This document shows positions 40,937 through 53,287 of a stretch of 64,000 nt of DNA, one piece after another; position 1 is the first letter of the stretch; every line of letters starts with the position of its first letter. The DNA comes from Aquabacterium sp029268225 (GTDB lineage: Bacteria; Pseudomonadota; Gammaproteobacteria; Burkholderiales; Burkholderiaceae_C). Made by a program: the position numbers and the translations under genes. The DNA is taken from the NCBI RefSeq assembly GCF_037482285.1, contig NZ_JBBEYB010000006.1:62001-126000 (forward strand). Reading direction: 5' to 3'. The notes beneath the pieces were generated by a model that worked only from the letters and a program-made list of their open reading frames with translations, made no database searches and was not told where the DNA came from.

Positions 40937-41996
40937 CTTCCACCGTGTCGGCCTTGCCGCCGGCCACGGCCGCCGGCAAGAGTGCCACACCCAGCGAGTC
41001 ACGAATCTTGTTCTCGATTTCGCGCGCCAGATCGGCGTTCTCACGCAGGAACTCACGGGCGTTGTCCTTGCCCTGGCCGATCTTCTCGCCGTTGTAGGCA
41101 TACCAGGAGCCCGACTTGTCCACGATCTTGGCATTCACACCCAGGTCGATGATCTCGCCCTCGCGGCTGATGCCCTCGCCGTACAGGATGTCGAACTCGG
41201 CCGTCTTGAACGGCGGCGAAACCTTGTTCTTGACAACCTTGACCTTGGTTTCGTTGCCGATGATCTCGTCGCCCTTCTTGATGGAGCCGATGCGACGGAT
41301 GTCGAGGCGCACGGAAGCGTAGAACTTCAAGGCGTTACCGCCGGTGGTGGTTTCAGGGCTGCCGAACATCACACCGATCTTCATGCGGATCTGGTTGATG
41401 AAGATGACCATGCAATTGGTCTTCTTGATGGTGGCCGTGAGTTTGCGCAAGGCCTGGCTCATCAGGCGCGCCTGCAAACCGGGCAAGGCATCGCCCATCT
41501 CGCCTTCGAGTTCGGCCTTGGGCGTGAGCGCGGCCACTGAGTCAACCACGATCAGATCGACCGAACCGGAGCGCACCAGGGCGTCGACGATTTCGAGCGC
41601 CTGCTCACCGGTGTCGGGCTGCGAGATCAGCAGGTCTTGCAGGTTGACACCGAGCTTCTGGGCGTATTGGGCGTCCAGCGCGTGTTCGGCGTCGATGAAA
41701 GCGCAGACGCCGCCTTGCTTCTGCATCTCGGCCACGACCTGCAGGGTCAGTGTGGTTTTGCCGGACGACTCAGGGCCGTAAATTTCGACCACGCGGCCAC
41801 GCGGCAGACCACCGACGCCCAAGGCGATGTCCAGCCCCAGCGAACCGGTCGACACCACCTGGATGTCTTCGACGACTTCACCCTCGCCCAGGCGCATGAT
41901 GGAGCCCTTGCCGAACTGCTTCTCGATCTGGGCCAAGGCGGCCTGCAAGGCTTTGGCTTTTTCGGTGCTGAGGGCAGATTTGGCGTTGGCGTCCAT
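40923..41996 (-). CDS. recA: Recombinase A
   Basis: A 357-residue RecA with Walker A GPESSGKTT, LIVVDSVAALTPKAE, the L1/L2 loop region with INQIRMKIGVMFGSPETTTGGNALKFYAS, and the usual C-terminal acidic tail (DTVEDDEV). It promotes strand exchange and triggers LexA cleavage in the SOS response. A LexA-type box lies 52 bases upstream of the start. recX follows with overlap. The gene diverges from a patatin-like phospholipase gene. Confidence 0.98.
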   Translation of the reverse strand: MDANAKSALSTEKAKALQAALAQIEKQFGKGSIMRLGEGEVVEDIQVVSTGSLGLDIALGVGGLPRGRVVEIYGPESSGKTTLTLQVVAEMQKQGGVCAFIDAEHALDAQYAQKLGVNLQDLLISQPDTGEQALEIVDALVRSGSVDLIVVDSVAALTPKAELEGEMGDALPGLQARLMSQALRKLTATIKKTNCMVIFINQIRMKIGVMFGSPETTTGGNALKFYASVRLDIRRIGSIKKGDEIIGNETKVKVVKNKVSPPFKTAEFDILYGEGISREGEIIDLGVNAKIVDKSGSWYAYNGEKIGQGKDNAREFLRENADLAREIENKIRDSLGVALLPAAVAGGKADTVEDDEV

Positions 41997-42047
41997 GCGA
42001 AGTCTCCGGAAGGTTCAATGATTGGCTGGGATGCATTATGGCAAAAG

Positions 42048-42063
42048 CTGGACATTCATACAG
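42048..42063 (-). promoter_or_regulatory. LexA (SOS) box of recA
   Basis: CTG-N10-CAG, reading CTGTATGAATGTCCAG on the minus strand; the left half CTGTAT is perfect against CTGTATATATATACAG. It is followed by a -10-like CATAAT (about 42035-42040 on the complement), so LexA would cover the -35 region. It also lies within the divergent region of the patatin gene. Confidence 0.85.
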
Positions 42064-42148
42064 TACTTTCGCAAATAATTTTCGCCCCTCTGATTGGGGT
42101 GGCGGCCTGCGCATATTGCGATGCAGCATTTCCCGCTAGACTGATCTC

Positions 42149-43339
42149 ATGAGTTCCAAGCGCACGCCCCAGGATCAGGCCCACACGCAGCGTCTGGAGG
42201 AAGACCATCAGGTGCATCGGCGCCCCCGGCGCGCGCGCACCGGTCGCGCTTCGCACAACGGCGCGCGGCCTCGTGTCAACCTGGCCTTGCAAGGCGGTGG
42301 CTCGCACGGCGCCTTCACATGGGGTGTGCTGGATCGTTTGCTGGAAGCCGATGGGCTCGACTTCGGCGGCATTTCTGGCACCAGCGCAGGGGCGCTCAAC
42401 GGCGCCGTGCTGTTGACGGGCTACGCCAGAGGACACCAAGCGGGAGGAGAGGCGGCCGCGAGGCAGGAGGCACAGAAATCCCTGCGTGAGTTCTGGCGCG
42501 ACGTGAGTCGCCACGGCCCCCTGTTTTCACCCTTGAACATCCAGGCCAACGGGCTGCTGAAAACGGAGTTCAACTTCGACCAGTTCCCAGCCTATCAATG
42601 GCTGAACGTGTTCATGCGGTCGTTCAGCCCCTATGAGTTCAACCCCCTCAACCTGAACCCGCTGGAGGCCGTGCTGAAGCGCCATGTTGACGCGGCCGCG
42701 CTGCATCAGGGCTGCAAGCAATGCGGTATCCCGCTGTTTGTGACGGCCACGTCGGTACACACCGGGCAGGCGCGGGTGTTCACCGCAGAATCGTTGTCCA
42801 TTGATGCCTTGATGGCCTCGGCCTGCCTGCCATTTGTGTTTCAGGCGGTCGAAATCGAGGGCGAGCCTTACTGGGATGGCGGCTACACCGGGAACCCGGC
42901 GCTTTACCCATTGATCTACGAGACCACGGGCATCGACATTCTGCTGGTCCGCCTGACGCCGCTGCAACGCATCGACAACCCGACACGCAGCATCGACATC
43001 ATCGATCGACTCAGCGAGATCACTTTCAATGCCAGCCTGGTCAGCGAGATGCGGGCGATTGCCTTCGTCAAACGCTTGATCGACGAGCACAAACTGGACC
43101 GAGGTCACTACAAGCGCCTGCACATGCACATGGTGGCGGATGACGGGGGCATGAGCGCTTTCAATGCTTCCAGCAAGTTCAACACCGACTGGGCCTTCTT
43201 GCAGGAGTTGCACCGCCTTGGACACCAGGCCGGCGACCAATGGTTGAAGGCGCATCGACATCAGGTGGGAGCCGAAAGCTCCTTCGACATCCACGACACG
43301 TTTTTGCAGCAAATGGCCCCGCCAACCGGGCAAACTTGA
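42149..43339 (+). CDS. Patatin-like phospholipase
   Basis: A 396-residue hydrolase with the oxyanion motif LQGGGSHGAFTWGVL, the nucleophile Ser79 in GISGTSAGAL, and the catalytic Asp in WDGGYTGNPAL. This Ser-Asp dyad is typical of bacterial patatin-like lipases of the RssA type. The first 38 residues are basic and likely disordered; no signal peptide is seen. The C-terminal 100 residues, with LVSEMRAIAFVKRLIDE, match the DUF3734 region often found in this group. It probably acts on membrane lipids or storage polyesters; the substrate is not known. Confidence 0.9.
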   Translation: MSSKRTPQDQAHTQRLEEDHQVHRRPRRARTGRASHNGARPRVNLALQGGGSHGAFTWGVLDRLLEADGLDFGGISGTSAGALNGAVLLTGYARGHQAGGEAAARQEAQKSLREFWRDVSRHGPLFSPLNIQANGLLKTEFNFDQFPAYQWLNVFMRSFSPYEFNPLNLNPLEAVLKRHVDAAALHQGCKQCGIPLFVTATSVHTGQARVFTAESLSIDALMASACLPFVFQAVEIEGEPYWDGGYTGNPALYPLIYETTGIDILLVRLTPLQRIDNPTRSIDIIDRLSEITFNASLVSEMRAIAFVKRLIDEHKLDRGHYKRLHMHMVADDGGMSAFNASSKFNTDWAFLQELHRLGHQAGDQWLKAHRHQVGAESSFDIHDTFLQQMAPPTGQT

Positions 43340-43434
43340 TTTGCCGCAAGTCTGAGCGCACCAATCAGGCACAAGATGTGTTCAACGGAAGACCGGTTCT
43401 TCCCCAGCTTCAATGACCTTTGACAGGAGACACG

Positions 43435-43677
43435 ATGGGACACGAACTCGATAATCACCCTCTGGCAAGCGACTTTCCTGAGTTCAAGGACAAGATCCAC
43501 GCACTGAAGACCAGCAACACGCACTTTGCGCGCCTGCATCGTGAATACGAAGAAGTGGACAAGGCGGTGATTCGTCTGGAAACCGGTGTGGAGCATGGCT
43601 CAGACGCCGAGATCGAGACCAAGAAGAAGCTGCGTGTGCTGCTCAAGGACGAGTTGTACGCGCTGCTGAAGGCCTGA
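43435..43677 (+). CDS. YdcH-family (DUF465) small protein
   Basis: An 80-residue helical hairpin protein: DNHPLASDFPEFKDKIHALK, then FARLHREYEEVDKAVIRLE and KKKLRVLLKDELYALLK. These match the DUF465/YdcH pattern of a small cytosolic protein of unknown function. The ATG at 43435 with AGGAGA six bases upstream is preferred to an ATG five codons earlier. A hairpin with T-runs follows the gene. Confidence 0.87.
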   Translation: MGHELDNHPLASDFPEFKDKIHALKTSNTHFARLHREYEEVDKAVIRLETGVEHGSDAEIETKKKLRVLLKDELYALLKA

Positions 43678-43748
43678 TCCGGCACCGCTGTCAACAGTTA
43701 AGGCAATTGCTGCGGGGGGCCAGATCCAGCCATCTCGACAGCGCCTCT

Positions 43749-43784
43749 GGGCATCGCGTCACAAGCGCGGTGCCCTTTCCTTTT
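43749..43784 (+). terminator. Rho-independent terminator
   Basis: Stem of 10 pairs with one G-U wobble: arms GGGCATCGCG (43749-43758) and CGCGGTGCCC (43766-43775), 7-base loop, followed by TTTCCTTTT. It lies between the YdcH-like gene and metH. Confidence 0.72.
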
Positions 43785-43842
43785 GTGGGCACGACAGCGA
43801 GGGCCAGACATTCTCAAGGCCCGCCCTCTAAAATGGAGGGTT

Positions 43843-46665
43843 ATGACCGAGTCTGCCCGCCCCCCTTCCGCTTCGCCATCCGGCGACACCGCCCTGCCCC
43901 GCGCCGCCGCTGTGCCGCCCATGCGCCTGTCCGGCCTGGAGCCGGTGAACATTGGCGAAGGCTCGCTGTTCGTCAACGTGGGCGAACGCACCAACGTGAC
44001 GGGCTCGAAGGCTTTCGCGCGCATGATCCTCGAAGGGCGCTTTGAAGACGCCCTGTCGGTGGCGCGCCAGCAGGTGGAAAACGGCGCCCAGGTCATCGAC
44101 ATCAACATGGACGAGGCCATGCTCGACAGCAAGGCCGCCATGGTGCGCTTCCTGAACCTGATCGCCGGCGAGCCGGAGATCGCGCGCGTGCCCATCATGA
44201 TCGACTCGTCCAAGTGGGACGTGATCGAGGCTGGCTTGAAGTGCATTCAGGGCAAGGGCATCGTCAACTCGATCTCGTTGAAGGAAGGCCTTGAGAACTT
44301 CGTCCATCAGGCAAAACTGATCAAGCGCTACGGTGCTGCTGCCGTGGTGATGGCGTTCGACGAACAAGGCCAGGCCGACACCTACCAGCGCAAGGTTGAA
44401 ATCTGCGAGCGCGCTTACCGCATCCTGGTCGATGAGGTGGGCTTCCCGCCAGAAGACATCATCTTCGACCCCAACATCTTCGCGATCGCCACGGGCATCG
44501 AAGAGCACGACAACTACGCCGTGGACTTCATCAACGCCACGCGCTGGATCAAGCAGAACCTGCCGGGCGCCAAGGTGTCGGGCGGCGTCTCGAACGTGTC
44601 CTTCAGCTTCCGTGGCAACGAGCCGGTGCGCGAGGCCATCCACACCGTCTTCCTGTACCACGCGATCCAAGCGGGCATGGACATGGGCATCGTCAACGCT
44701 GGCATGGTCGGCGTGTACGACGATCTGGACGCTCAGCTGCGCGAGCTGGTCGAAGACGTGGTGCTGAACCGCCAGCCGGTGTTCAAAGAAGGTGAAGACA
44801 CTTCGCTGACCCCGACCGAGCGGCTGCTGGGCATCGCCGAACAAGTGAAGGGTGCCGCCAAGGATGACAGCGCCAAGCTGGCGTGGCGCGGCACGGCCGA
44901 GCACCCGGCCTCGGTGGAAGACCGCCTGAGCCACGCCCTGGTGCACGGCATCACCGACTTCATCACGGTCGACACCGAGGAGTGCTATCAGAAGATCAAG
45001 GCCGGCGGTGGTCGCCCGCTGCACGTGATCGAAGGCCCCTTGATGGCCGGCATGAACACGGTCGGCGACCTGTTTGGCGCCGGCAAGATGTTCCTGCCGC
45101 AGGTGGTGAAATCAGCCCGCGTGATGAAGCAGGCCGTGGCCCACCTGGTGCCCTACATCGAAGAAGAAAAGCGCCAGCTGGAATTGGCCGGCGGCGACGT
45201 CAAGGCCAAGGGAAAGATCGTGATCGCCACCGTCAAGGGCGATGTGCACGACATCGGCAAGAACATCGTGACCGTGGTCTTGCAGTGCAACAACTTCGAG
45301 GTGGTCAACATGGGCGTGATGGTCCCGTGCAAGGACATCCTCGCCAAGGCCAAGGAAGTGGGCGCGGACATCGTGGGCCTGTCGGGTCTGATCACGCCCT
45401 CGCTGGAAGAGATGCAGTACGTGGCCGCCGAGATGGAGCGTGACGAGTACTTCCGCTCGCGCCAGATCCCGCTGCTGATCGGCGGGGCGACCTGCTCGCG
45501 TGTGCACACGGCTGTGAAGATTGCGCCCAACTACAGCGGCCCGGTGGTCTATGTGCCCGACGCCTCGCGCGCCGTGGGCGTGTGCTCGGAGCTGCTCAGC
45601 CCCGAGCGCCAGCAGGCCTACATCGCCGAGCTGAACGCCGACTATGAACATGTGCGTCAGCTGCATGCCAACAAGAAGGCCACGCCGCTGGTGAAATTGG
45701 CCGAGGCCCGCGCCAACAAGGCCGAAGTGGACTTTGCCACCTACACGCCCACGGTGCCGAAGTTCATCGGCCGACGCGTGTTCAAGAACTACGACCTGAG
45801 CGAGTTGGTGGCCTACATCGACTGGGGTCCGTTCTTCCAGACCTGGGACCTGGCCGGCCCCTTCCCGGCCATCCTCGAGGATGAGGTCGTCGGCGTCGAA
45901 GCCCGCAAGGTGTACGCCGATGCACAGGCCATGCTCAAGAAGATCGTCGAGGGCCGTTGGCTGACCGCCAATGGCGTGATCGGCCTGTACCCGGCGCAGT
46001 CGGTCAAGGACGACACCATCGAGATCTACGAAGACGAGTCGCGCAGCAAGGTGCTGATGTGCTGGGACCCGCTGCGCATGCAGACGGAGCGTCCGGTGGT
46101 CGATGGCGTCAAGCGCCCCAACCGCTCGCTGGCCGATTTCATCGCGCCCCGCGATGCCAAGCCCGATTACATCGGCATGTTCGCCGTGACGGCCGGCCTG
46201 AACATCGAGAAGAAGGAAGCCGAGTTCATGGCCCACCATGACGACTACTCGGCCATCATGCTCAAGGCCCTGGCTGACCGCCTGGCCGAGGCCTTTGCCG
46301 AGCGCATGCACGAACGGGTACGGAAGGAGTTCTGGGGCTACGCCGCCGACGAGGCGCTGGACAACGCTGCCCTGATCAAGGAGCAGTACCGCGGCATCCG
46401 CCCGGCACCGGGTTACCCAGCCTGCCCTGACCACACGGTCAAGCGTGAGATGTTCCGCGTGCTCGACGCCGCAGACGTGCACATGCACCTGACGGAAAGC
46501 CTGGCCATGATGCCGGCCGCCAGCGTGAGCGGTTTCTACATGGCCCACCCCGAGGCCGCCTACTTCAACGTGGGCAAGATCGGCCACGATCAGGTGGAAG
46601 ACTGGGCACTGCGCACCGGTCTGTCGGTCACCGATGCGGAACGTGCCTTGGCACCGCTGCTTTGA
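43843..46665 (+). CDS. metH: Cobalamin-dependent methionine synthase lacking the homocysteine domain
   Basis: A 940-residue MetH that begins at the pterin-binding domain (VNIGEGSLFVNVGERTNVTGSK). It continues with the cobalamin cap (RLLGIAEQVKG, AGGGRPLHVIEGPLMAGMN), the B12 domain with the lower-axial His in GDVHDIGKNIV, and the SAM-activation domain (YFNVGKIGHDQVEDWA). The homocysteine/zinc barrel of about 325 residues is missing, which is the split-gene arrangement known in many betaproteobacteria; the partner gene is not in this window. The enzyme moves methyl from methyl-tetrahydrofolate to homocysteine. GGAGGG lies two bases before the ATG, unusually close. No cobalamin riboswitch precedes it. 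Confidence 0.94.
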   Translation: MTESARPPSASPSGDTALPRAAAVPPMRLSGLEPVNIGEGSLFVNVGERTNVTGSKAFARMILEGRFEDALSVARQQVENGAQVIDINMDEAMLDSKAAMVRFLNLIAGEPEIARVPIMIDSSKWDVIEAGLKCIQGKGIVNSISLKEGLENFVHQAKLIKRYGAAAVVMAFDEQGQADTYQRKVEICERAYRILVDEVGFPPEDIIFDPNIFAIATGIEEHDNYAVDFINATRWIKQNLPGAKVSGGVSNVSFSFRGNEPVREAIHTVFLYHAIQAGMDMGIVNAGMVGVYDDLDAQLRELVEDVVLNRQPVFKEGEDTSLTPTERLLGIAEQVKGAAKDDSAKLAWRGTAEHPASVEDRLSHALVHGITDFITVDTEECYQKIKAGGGRPLHVIEGPLMAGMNTVGDLFGAGKMFLPQVVKSARVMKQAVAHLVPYIEEEKRQLELAGGDVKAKGKIVIATVKGDVHDIGKNIVTVVLQCNNFEVVNMGVMVPCKDILAKAKEVGADIVGLSGLITPSLEEMQYVAAEMERDEYFRSRQIPLLIGGATCSRVHTAVKIAPNYSGPVVYVPDASRAVGVCSELLSPERQQAYIAELNADYEHVRQLHANKKATPLVKLAEARANKAEVDFATYTPTVPKFIGRRVFKNYDLSELVAYIDWGPFFQTWDLAGPFPAILEDEVVGVEARKVYADAQAMLKKIVEGRWLTANGVIGLYPAQSVKDDTIEIYEDESRSKVLMCWDPLRMQTERPVVDGVKRPNRSLADFIAPRDAKPDYIGMFAVTAGLNIEKKEAEFMAHHDDYSAIMLKALADRLAEAFAERMHERVRKEFWGYAADEALDNAALIKEQYRGIRPAPGYPACPDHTVKREMFRVLDAADVHMHLTESLAMMPAASVSGFYMAHPEAAYFNVGKIGHDQVEDWALRTGLSVTDAERALAPLL

Positions 46666-46688
46666 TCCCCCTGTGCACAAAGTCGCAC

Positions 46689-46718
46689 TGAAAGCCGCAG
46701 CGTATCGCGCGGCTTTCA
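46689..46718 (+). terminator. Hairpin after metH
   Basis: Perfect 10-base arms, TGAAAGCCGC (46689-46698) and GCGGCTTTCA (46709-46718), 10-base loop, 24 bases after the metH stop codon. The following bases are only moderately T-rich, so termination strength is uncertain. Confidence 0.65.
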
Positions 46719-46869
46719 TTCGCTTACAAAGCAGACGATTGGCAGCACCTGCCGCCCAGGTCAACGTGGCACCCTTGCGGCCACGGGTCTGACCCGCTCG
46801 CAACGCCGACGTCCGAGGAGACTGCGCTGCAGCAGATGACCTTCTCCAGTCATCTCTTTGCCGGCCTCC

Positions 46870-48645
46870 ATGCGATCTGCCCCCTCTCCCCGTTCCTGCC
46901 ACCGATCGTCTGCGTGGCGCTGGTTTGCACTGACCTTGGCTCTGCTGCTCACTGCGTGCGGCGGAGGTGGCGGCAGCTCGACGTCCATTGACCCGGACAC
47001 AGGCCTGACCGTCTCGGCATCCATGGTGCCGAGCAATGATGCCGAGGGCTACCGCTTCCTGACCCAGGCCACTTTCGGACCCACTGCGTCCGATCTGGCT
47101 CGTGTCAAGAGGATCGGGTACGACAACTGGATCGACGAACAGTTCAAGCTGCCCATACAGAGCAGCCACTTGAGCACCGTGGAGTTCTCCGCCTCGACGC
47201 TCGGTCAGTCGCAAGCCTACGCCCACAATGTGACCCACAGCTGGTGGACCCATGCTGTTCGCGAACCGGGCCAGTTGCGACAGCGTGTGGCGTTTGCATT
47301 GTCCGAGATCTTTGTGGTCTCGACCCTCACGGTCGATGACGGCCGCAGTGCTGCCAGCTACTTGGACATGCTGACCGTCCACGCCGATGCCAACTACCGA
47401 GATCTCCTGGAAGCCGTCGCCCTGCACCCCGCCATGGGGCAGTATCTCTCCCACCTTGGCAATCGCAAGGAAGACGGCACCGGTCGCGTTCCCGACGAGA
47501 ACTTTGCCCGTGAGGTGATGCAGCTTTTTTCGATCGGCCTGCATGATCTGGAGGACAGCGGACGCCCGCGCCTGGTCAATGGTCAAACCGTCGAAACCTA
47601 CAACGCCAACGACATCAAAGGTCTGGCCCGCGTGTTCACAGGATTCAGCTGGCACTGGCCCTCGGCCAAGTCAGCCGTGGAATGGTGGCAGTGTTTCTGG
47701 CGGACCCTCGAGTGCCGAGATCCAAGCCAGGACGTGCGCAGCATGACGGGCTACGGTCAGGCACATTCGACCAGTGCCAAGCAGTTTCTCGGTGTCGATG
47801 TGGCGGCACAGGAGACGGCCGACCCCAAAGCCAGCCTGAAAGCCGCGTTGGACCGGTTGGCCACCCACCCCAACACTGCACCGTTCATCAGCCGACAGTT
47901 GATCCAGCGACTCGTCACCAGCAACCCCAGCGACACCTATGTGGCCGATGTCACCCGGGTCTTTCGTGCCCAAAATGGCAACCTGCGCGCGGTGGTCAAA
48001 GCCATCTTGTTGCACGAGGAGGCGCGCCGCCCGCCCTCGGTCGGCCTCAGCACCTACGGCAAGCTGCGTGAGCCGGTATTGCGTCTGAGCCACCTGCTGC
48101 GGGCGCTTCCTCACACCAGTGCCCGCTTCACAGCCGGCGGCGCGGCCCCCTTCTATCTGGCCGACGACACGAGTGACCCCGGCACGCAACTGGGCCAGAC
48201 TCCACTGCGAGCCCCCTCGGTCTTCAATTTCTTTCGGCCGGGCTACACAGCGCCGCAAAGCGCGATGGCCGCCCAAGGCATGGTCGCGCCAGAAATGCAG
48301 ATCACCAGCGAGACCTCCGTGCTGGGCTACGCCAACTTCGTGGCCACGATCCTGGAAAGGGGCTGGGGACAATGGAACGTCAACAGTGGTAACTGGGACA
48401 TCCAGTTCGACCTCAGCGGCTGGGACACGCTGGCTGGGGATCCTCCCGCCTTGATCGATGCCATGGCACAGCATTTGGTAGGGCACACCTTGCCTGACGA
48501 CGAGCGCAATCTGGCTGTCAGCGCCATCACGGCCATGCCCATCAGCGCGACCGATACGACTGTGCTGGCCAAACAGCGTCGGCAGCGCATTCAAGCGGCC
48601 ATTCTCATGGTCGCGGTCTCGCCCGCTTTCGTGATTCAACAGTGA
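46870..48645 (+). CDS. DUF1800-family exported lipoprotein
   Basis: A 591-residue predicted lipoprotein: the signal peptide ends in LLLTAC (Cys30) followed by a Gly run. The mature region has the DUF1800 hallmarks FLTQATFGPTASDLARVK, WIDEQFKLP, LRQRVAFALSEIFVVS, DENFAREVMQLFSIGLHDL and VFNFFRPGY. The function of DUF1800 is unknown. It is paired, as in many bacteria, with a DUF1501 gene, which starts nine bases after its stop codon. The ATG at 46870 is chosen over a TTG at 46858. Confidence 0.87.
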   Translation: MRSAPSPRSCHRSSAWRWFALTLALLLTACGGGGGSSTSIDPDTGLTVSASMVPSNDAEGYRFLTQATFGPTASDLARVKRIGYDNWIDEQFKLPIQSSHLSTVEFSASTLGQSQAYAHNVTHSWWTHAVREPGQLRQRVAFALSEIFVVSTLTVDDGRSAASYLDMLTVHADANYRDLLEAVALHPAMGQYLSHLGNRKEDGTGRVPDENFAREVMQLFSIGLHDLEDSGRPRLVNGQTVETYNANDIKGLARVFTGFSWHWPSAKSAVEWWQCFWRTLECRDPSQDVRSMTGYGQAHSTSAKQFLGVDVAAQETADPKASLKAALDRLATHPNTAPFISRQLIQRLVTSNPSDTYVADVTRVFRAQNGNLRAVVKAILLHEEARRPPSVGLSTYGKLREPVLRLSHLLRALPHTSARFTAGGAAPFYLADDTSDPGTQLGQTPLRAPSVFNFFRPGYTAPQSAMAAQGMVAPEMQITSETSVLGYANFVATILERGWGQWNVNSGNWDIQFDLSGWDTLAGDPPALIDAMAQHLVGHTLPDDERNLAVSAITAMPISATDTTVLAKQRRQRIQAAILMVAVSPAFVIQQ

Positions 48646-48653
48646 GATCCACC

Positions 48654-50270
48654 ATGAGTCAGCACACCCGCCGACAATTTTTGCAACGCATGGCGGCCCT
48701 CTCTGGCATGGGCTCCGCCGCACCTCTCGGACTCAGCCTGAGCGCGTTGACCGAAGCTGCTGCACAAAGCGCGGGCAACGGCAGCTATCGAGCATTGGTT
48801 TGCATTGTGCTCAATGGCGGCAACGATGCCTTCAACACCGTGCTGGCCACGGATGCCGAATCATGGGAGCACTACAACACACATCGCAAGCCCGTCGATG
48901 GCAGCACAGGCATTGCCCTGCCAGCGCCCGGCGTCGCCGCAAACAGCGCTGCCGCGCGCACTGATCCCGCCAGACTGGGCGGCGTGCTGCCGATCAACCA
49001 CCAAGGTCGCAGCGTGCATGCGGGCCGCACCTTTGCGCTGCATCCGGCTTTGCCACATGTGCAAAGCCTGCATGAGGCCGGGCGCATCGCGATCTTGGCC
49101 AACGTGGGTCCGCTGACACGCCCGACCACCAAGGCCGACTTTGCCAGCGCCACAGCCAGCAAGCCGGCCAAGCTGTTTTCCCACAACGATCAACAGTCCA
49201 CCTGGCAATCGTTCCATGCCGAGGGCGCCGACAAGGGCTGGGGCGGACTGATGGGGGACCGGCTGATGGGCAGCAATGGAAGTGGCCGCCCCGTCAGCGA
49301 AGCCGGCATCATCCAGCGCTCATTCACATGCATGAGCCCAGGCAGTGCATCCGTCTGGCTGGCTGGACAAATGGTGTTGCCCTACCAAAGCAGCACCACC
49401 GGCATTCTGGGGCTGGGCAGTGGCGGCAAGGTCTACGGTAGCAGCACCCTTCACAGCTCAGTGGCCGCCATCATGGGCAAATTGCAACCAGACGGCAGCC
49501 AACCGGTCCCGGCACGCAACCTGCTGCACGGAGACCATCAGAAGGTCGTACAACGCGCCTTGCAGGCAAGCGATCTGCTGAGCACCAGCCTGGCCTCTGG
49601 TGGGGTCGCCCCCTGGGCCACGCCATCGGGCTCCGGCAACTACAACGCCTACAACGACGACTTGCTCAAGTACACCAGCACGATCGACGGCACACTGAAA
49701 ACCAACCACCTGGCGATGCAACTGCAGATGGTCGCCCGCCTGATCGCCACCAACACGGCAGCGAGTCTGGGCATCACCCGACAGTTGTTCATGGTGAGTC
49801 TGGGCGGATTCGACACCCACGACGATCAAATCCGCAATCACGGTGAGCGACTGGCGCAACTCAACCACGCCATGGCTTACTTCGATGCGGTACTGGGCAG
49901 CATGCCCACGGGTGACATGAGAGCACAAGTCACCACCTTCACCATGTCCGAGTTTGGGCGCACTTTCACCAGCAACGGTGATGGGACCGATCACGGCTGG
50001 GGTGGACACCAGTTCATCATGGGCGGTGCGGTCAACGGTACCGAGGTGTATGGAACCTTTCCCACGTACAGTTCTGCCGACAGCAGCGGTGCATTCAGCA
50101 GTCCCGATCAAATCCAGAATGGCTCGCTGATCCCGTCAACCGCGGTGGAACAGTACGCTTATACCCTCGGCAGATGGATGGGCGTGAGCCAGACGGATCT
50201 GAACGCCATCCTGCCCAATCTAGGCCAATTCAACAGCGATGTGCATGATCTGGGCTTCATGAAGACCTGA
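48654..50270 (+). CDS. DUF1501-family protein with Tat signal
   Basis: A 538-residue protein with a twin-arginine signal (HTRRQFLQRMAALSG...ALTEAAAQ). The mature region shows the DUF1501 sulfatase-like pattern: LVCIVLNGGNDAFNTVL near the start, FMVSLGGFDTHDDQIRNHGE, TMSEFGRTFTSNGDGTDHGWG and QFIMGGAVNG. These resemble alkaline-phosphatase/sulfatase metal sites, but activity is unproven. The gene is coupled to the DUF1800 gene. ATG at 48654 is preferred to GTG at 48642. Convergent with uvrA, 16 bases apart. Confidence 0.88.
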   Translation: MSQHTRRQFLQRMAALSGMGSAAPLGLSLSALTEAAAQSAGNGSYRALVCIVLNGGNDAFNTVLATDAESWEHYNTHRKPVDGSTGIALPAPGVAANSAAARTDPARLGGVLPINHQGRSVHAGRTFALHPALPHVQSLHEAGRIAILANVGPLTRPTTKADFASATASKPAKLFSHNDQQSTWQSFHAEGADKGWGGLMGDRLMGSNGSGRPVSEAGIIQRSFTCMSPGSASVWLAGQMVLPYQSSTTGILGLGSGGKVYGSSTLHSSVAAIMGKLQPDGSQPVPARNLLHGDHQKVVQRALQASDLLSTSLASGGVAPWATPSGSGNYNAYNDDLLKYTSTIDGTLKTNHLAMQLQMVARLIATNTAASLGITRQLFMVSLGGFDTHDDQIRNHGERLAQLNHAMAYFDAVLGSMPTGDMRAQVTTFTMSEFGRTFTSNGDGTDHGWGGHQFIMGGAVNGTEVYGTFPTYSSADSSGAFSSPDQIQNGSLIPSTAVEQYAYTLGRWMGVSQTDLNAILPNLGQFNSDVHDLGFMKT

Positions 50271-50286
50271 TCCTGACGGACATTGC

Positions 50287-53226
<2,940 letters not shown>

Positions 53227-53261
53227 GGAAGACTCGGTGCAAGAAAAATGGCCCCAAGCTG

Positions 53262-53287
53262 ACGTCCGACACGGACATGTCGGACGT
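53262..53287. repeat. Perfect inverted repeat in the uvrA leader
   Basis: Arms ACGTCCGACA (53262-53271) and TGTCGGACGT (53278-53287) with a 6-base spacer, 36 bases upstream of the uvrA ATG. The inner part CCGACA/TGTCGG is nearly repeated in the spacer. It could be an operator or an mRNA leader hairpin. Confidence 0.6.

Noticed and set aside
43678..43842. Cobalamin riboswitch ahead of metH
   Set aside because: The 165-base gap holds one terminator hairpin and no B12-box sequence.
45112..47655. An 847-codon open frame antisense to metH and the DUF1800 gene
   Set aside because: It crosses two real genes and a terminator, and has no recognisable domain or ribosome site.
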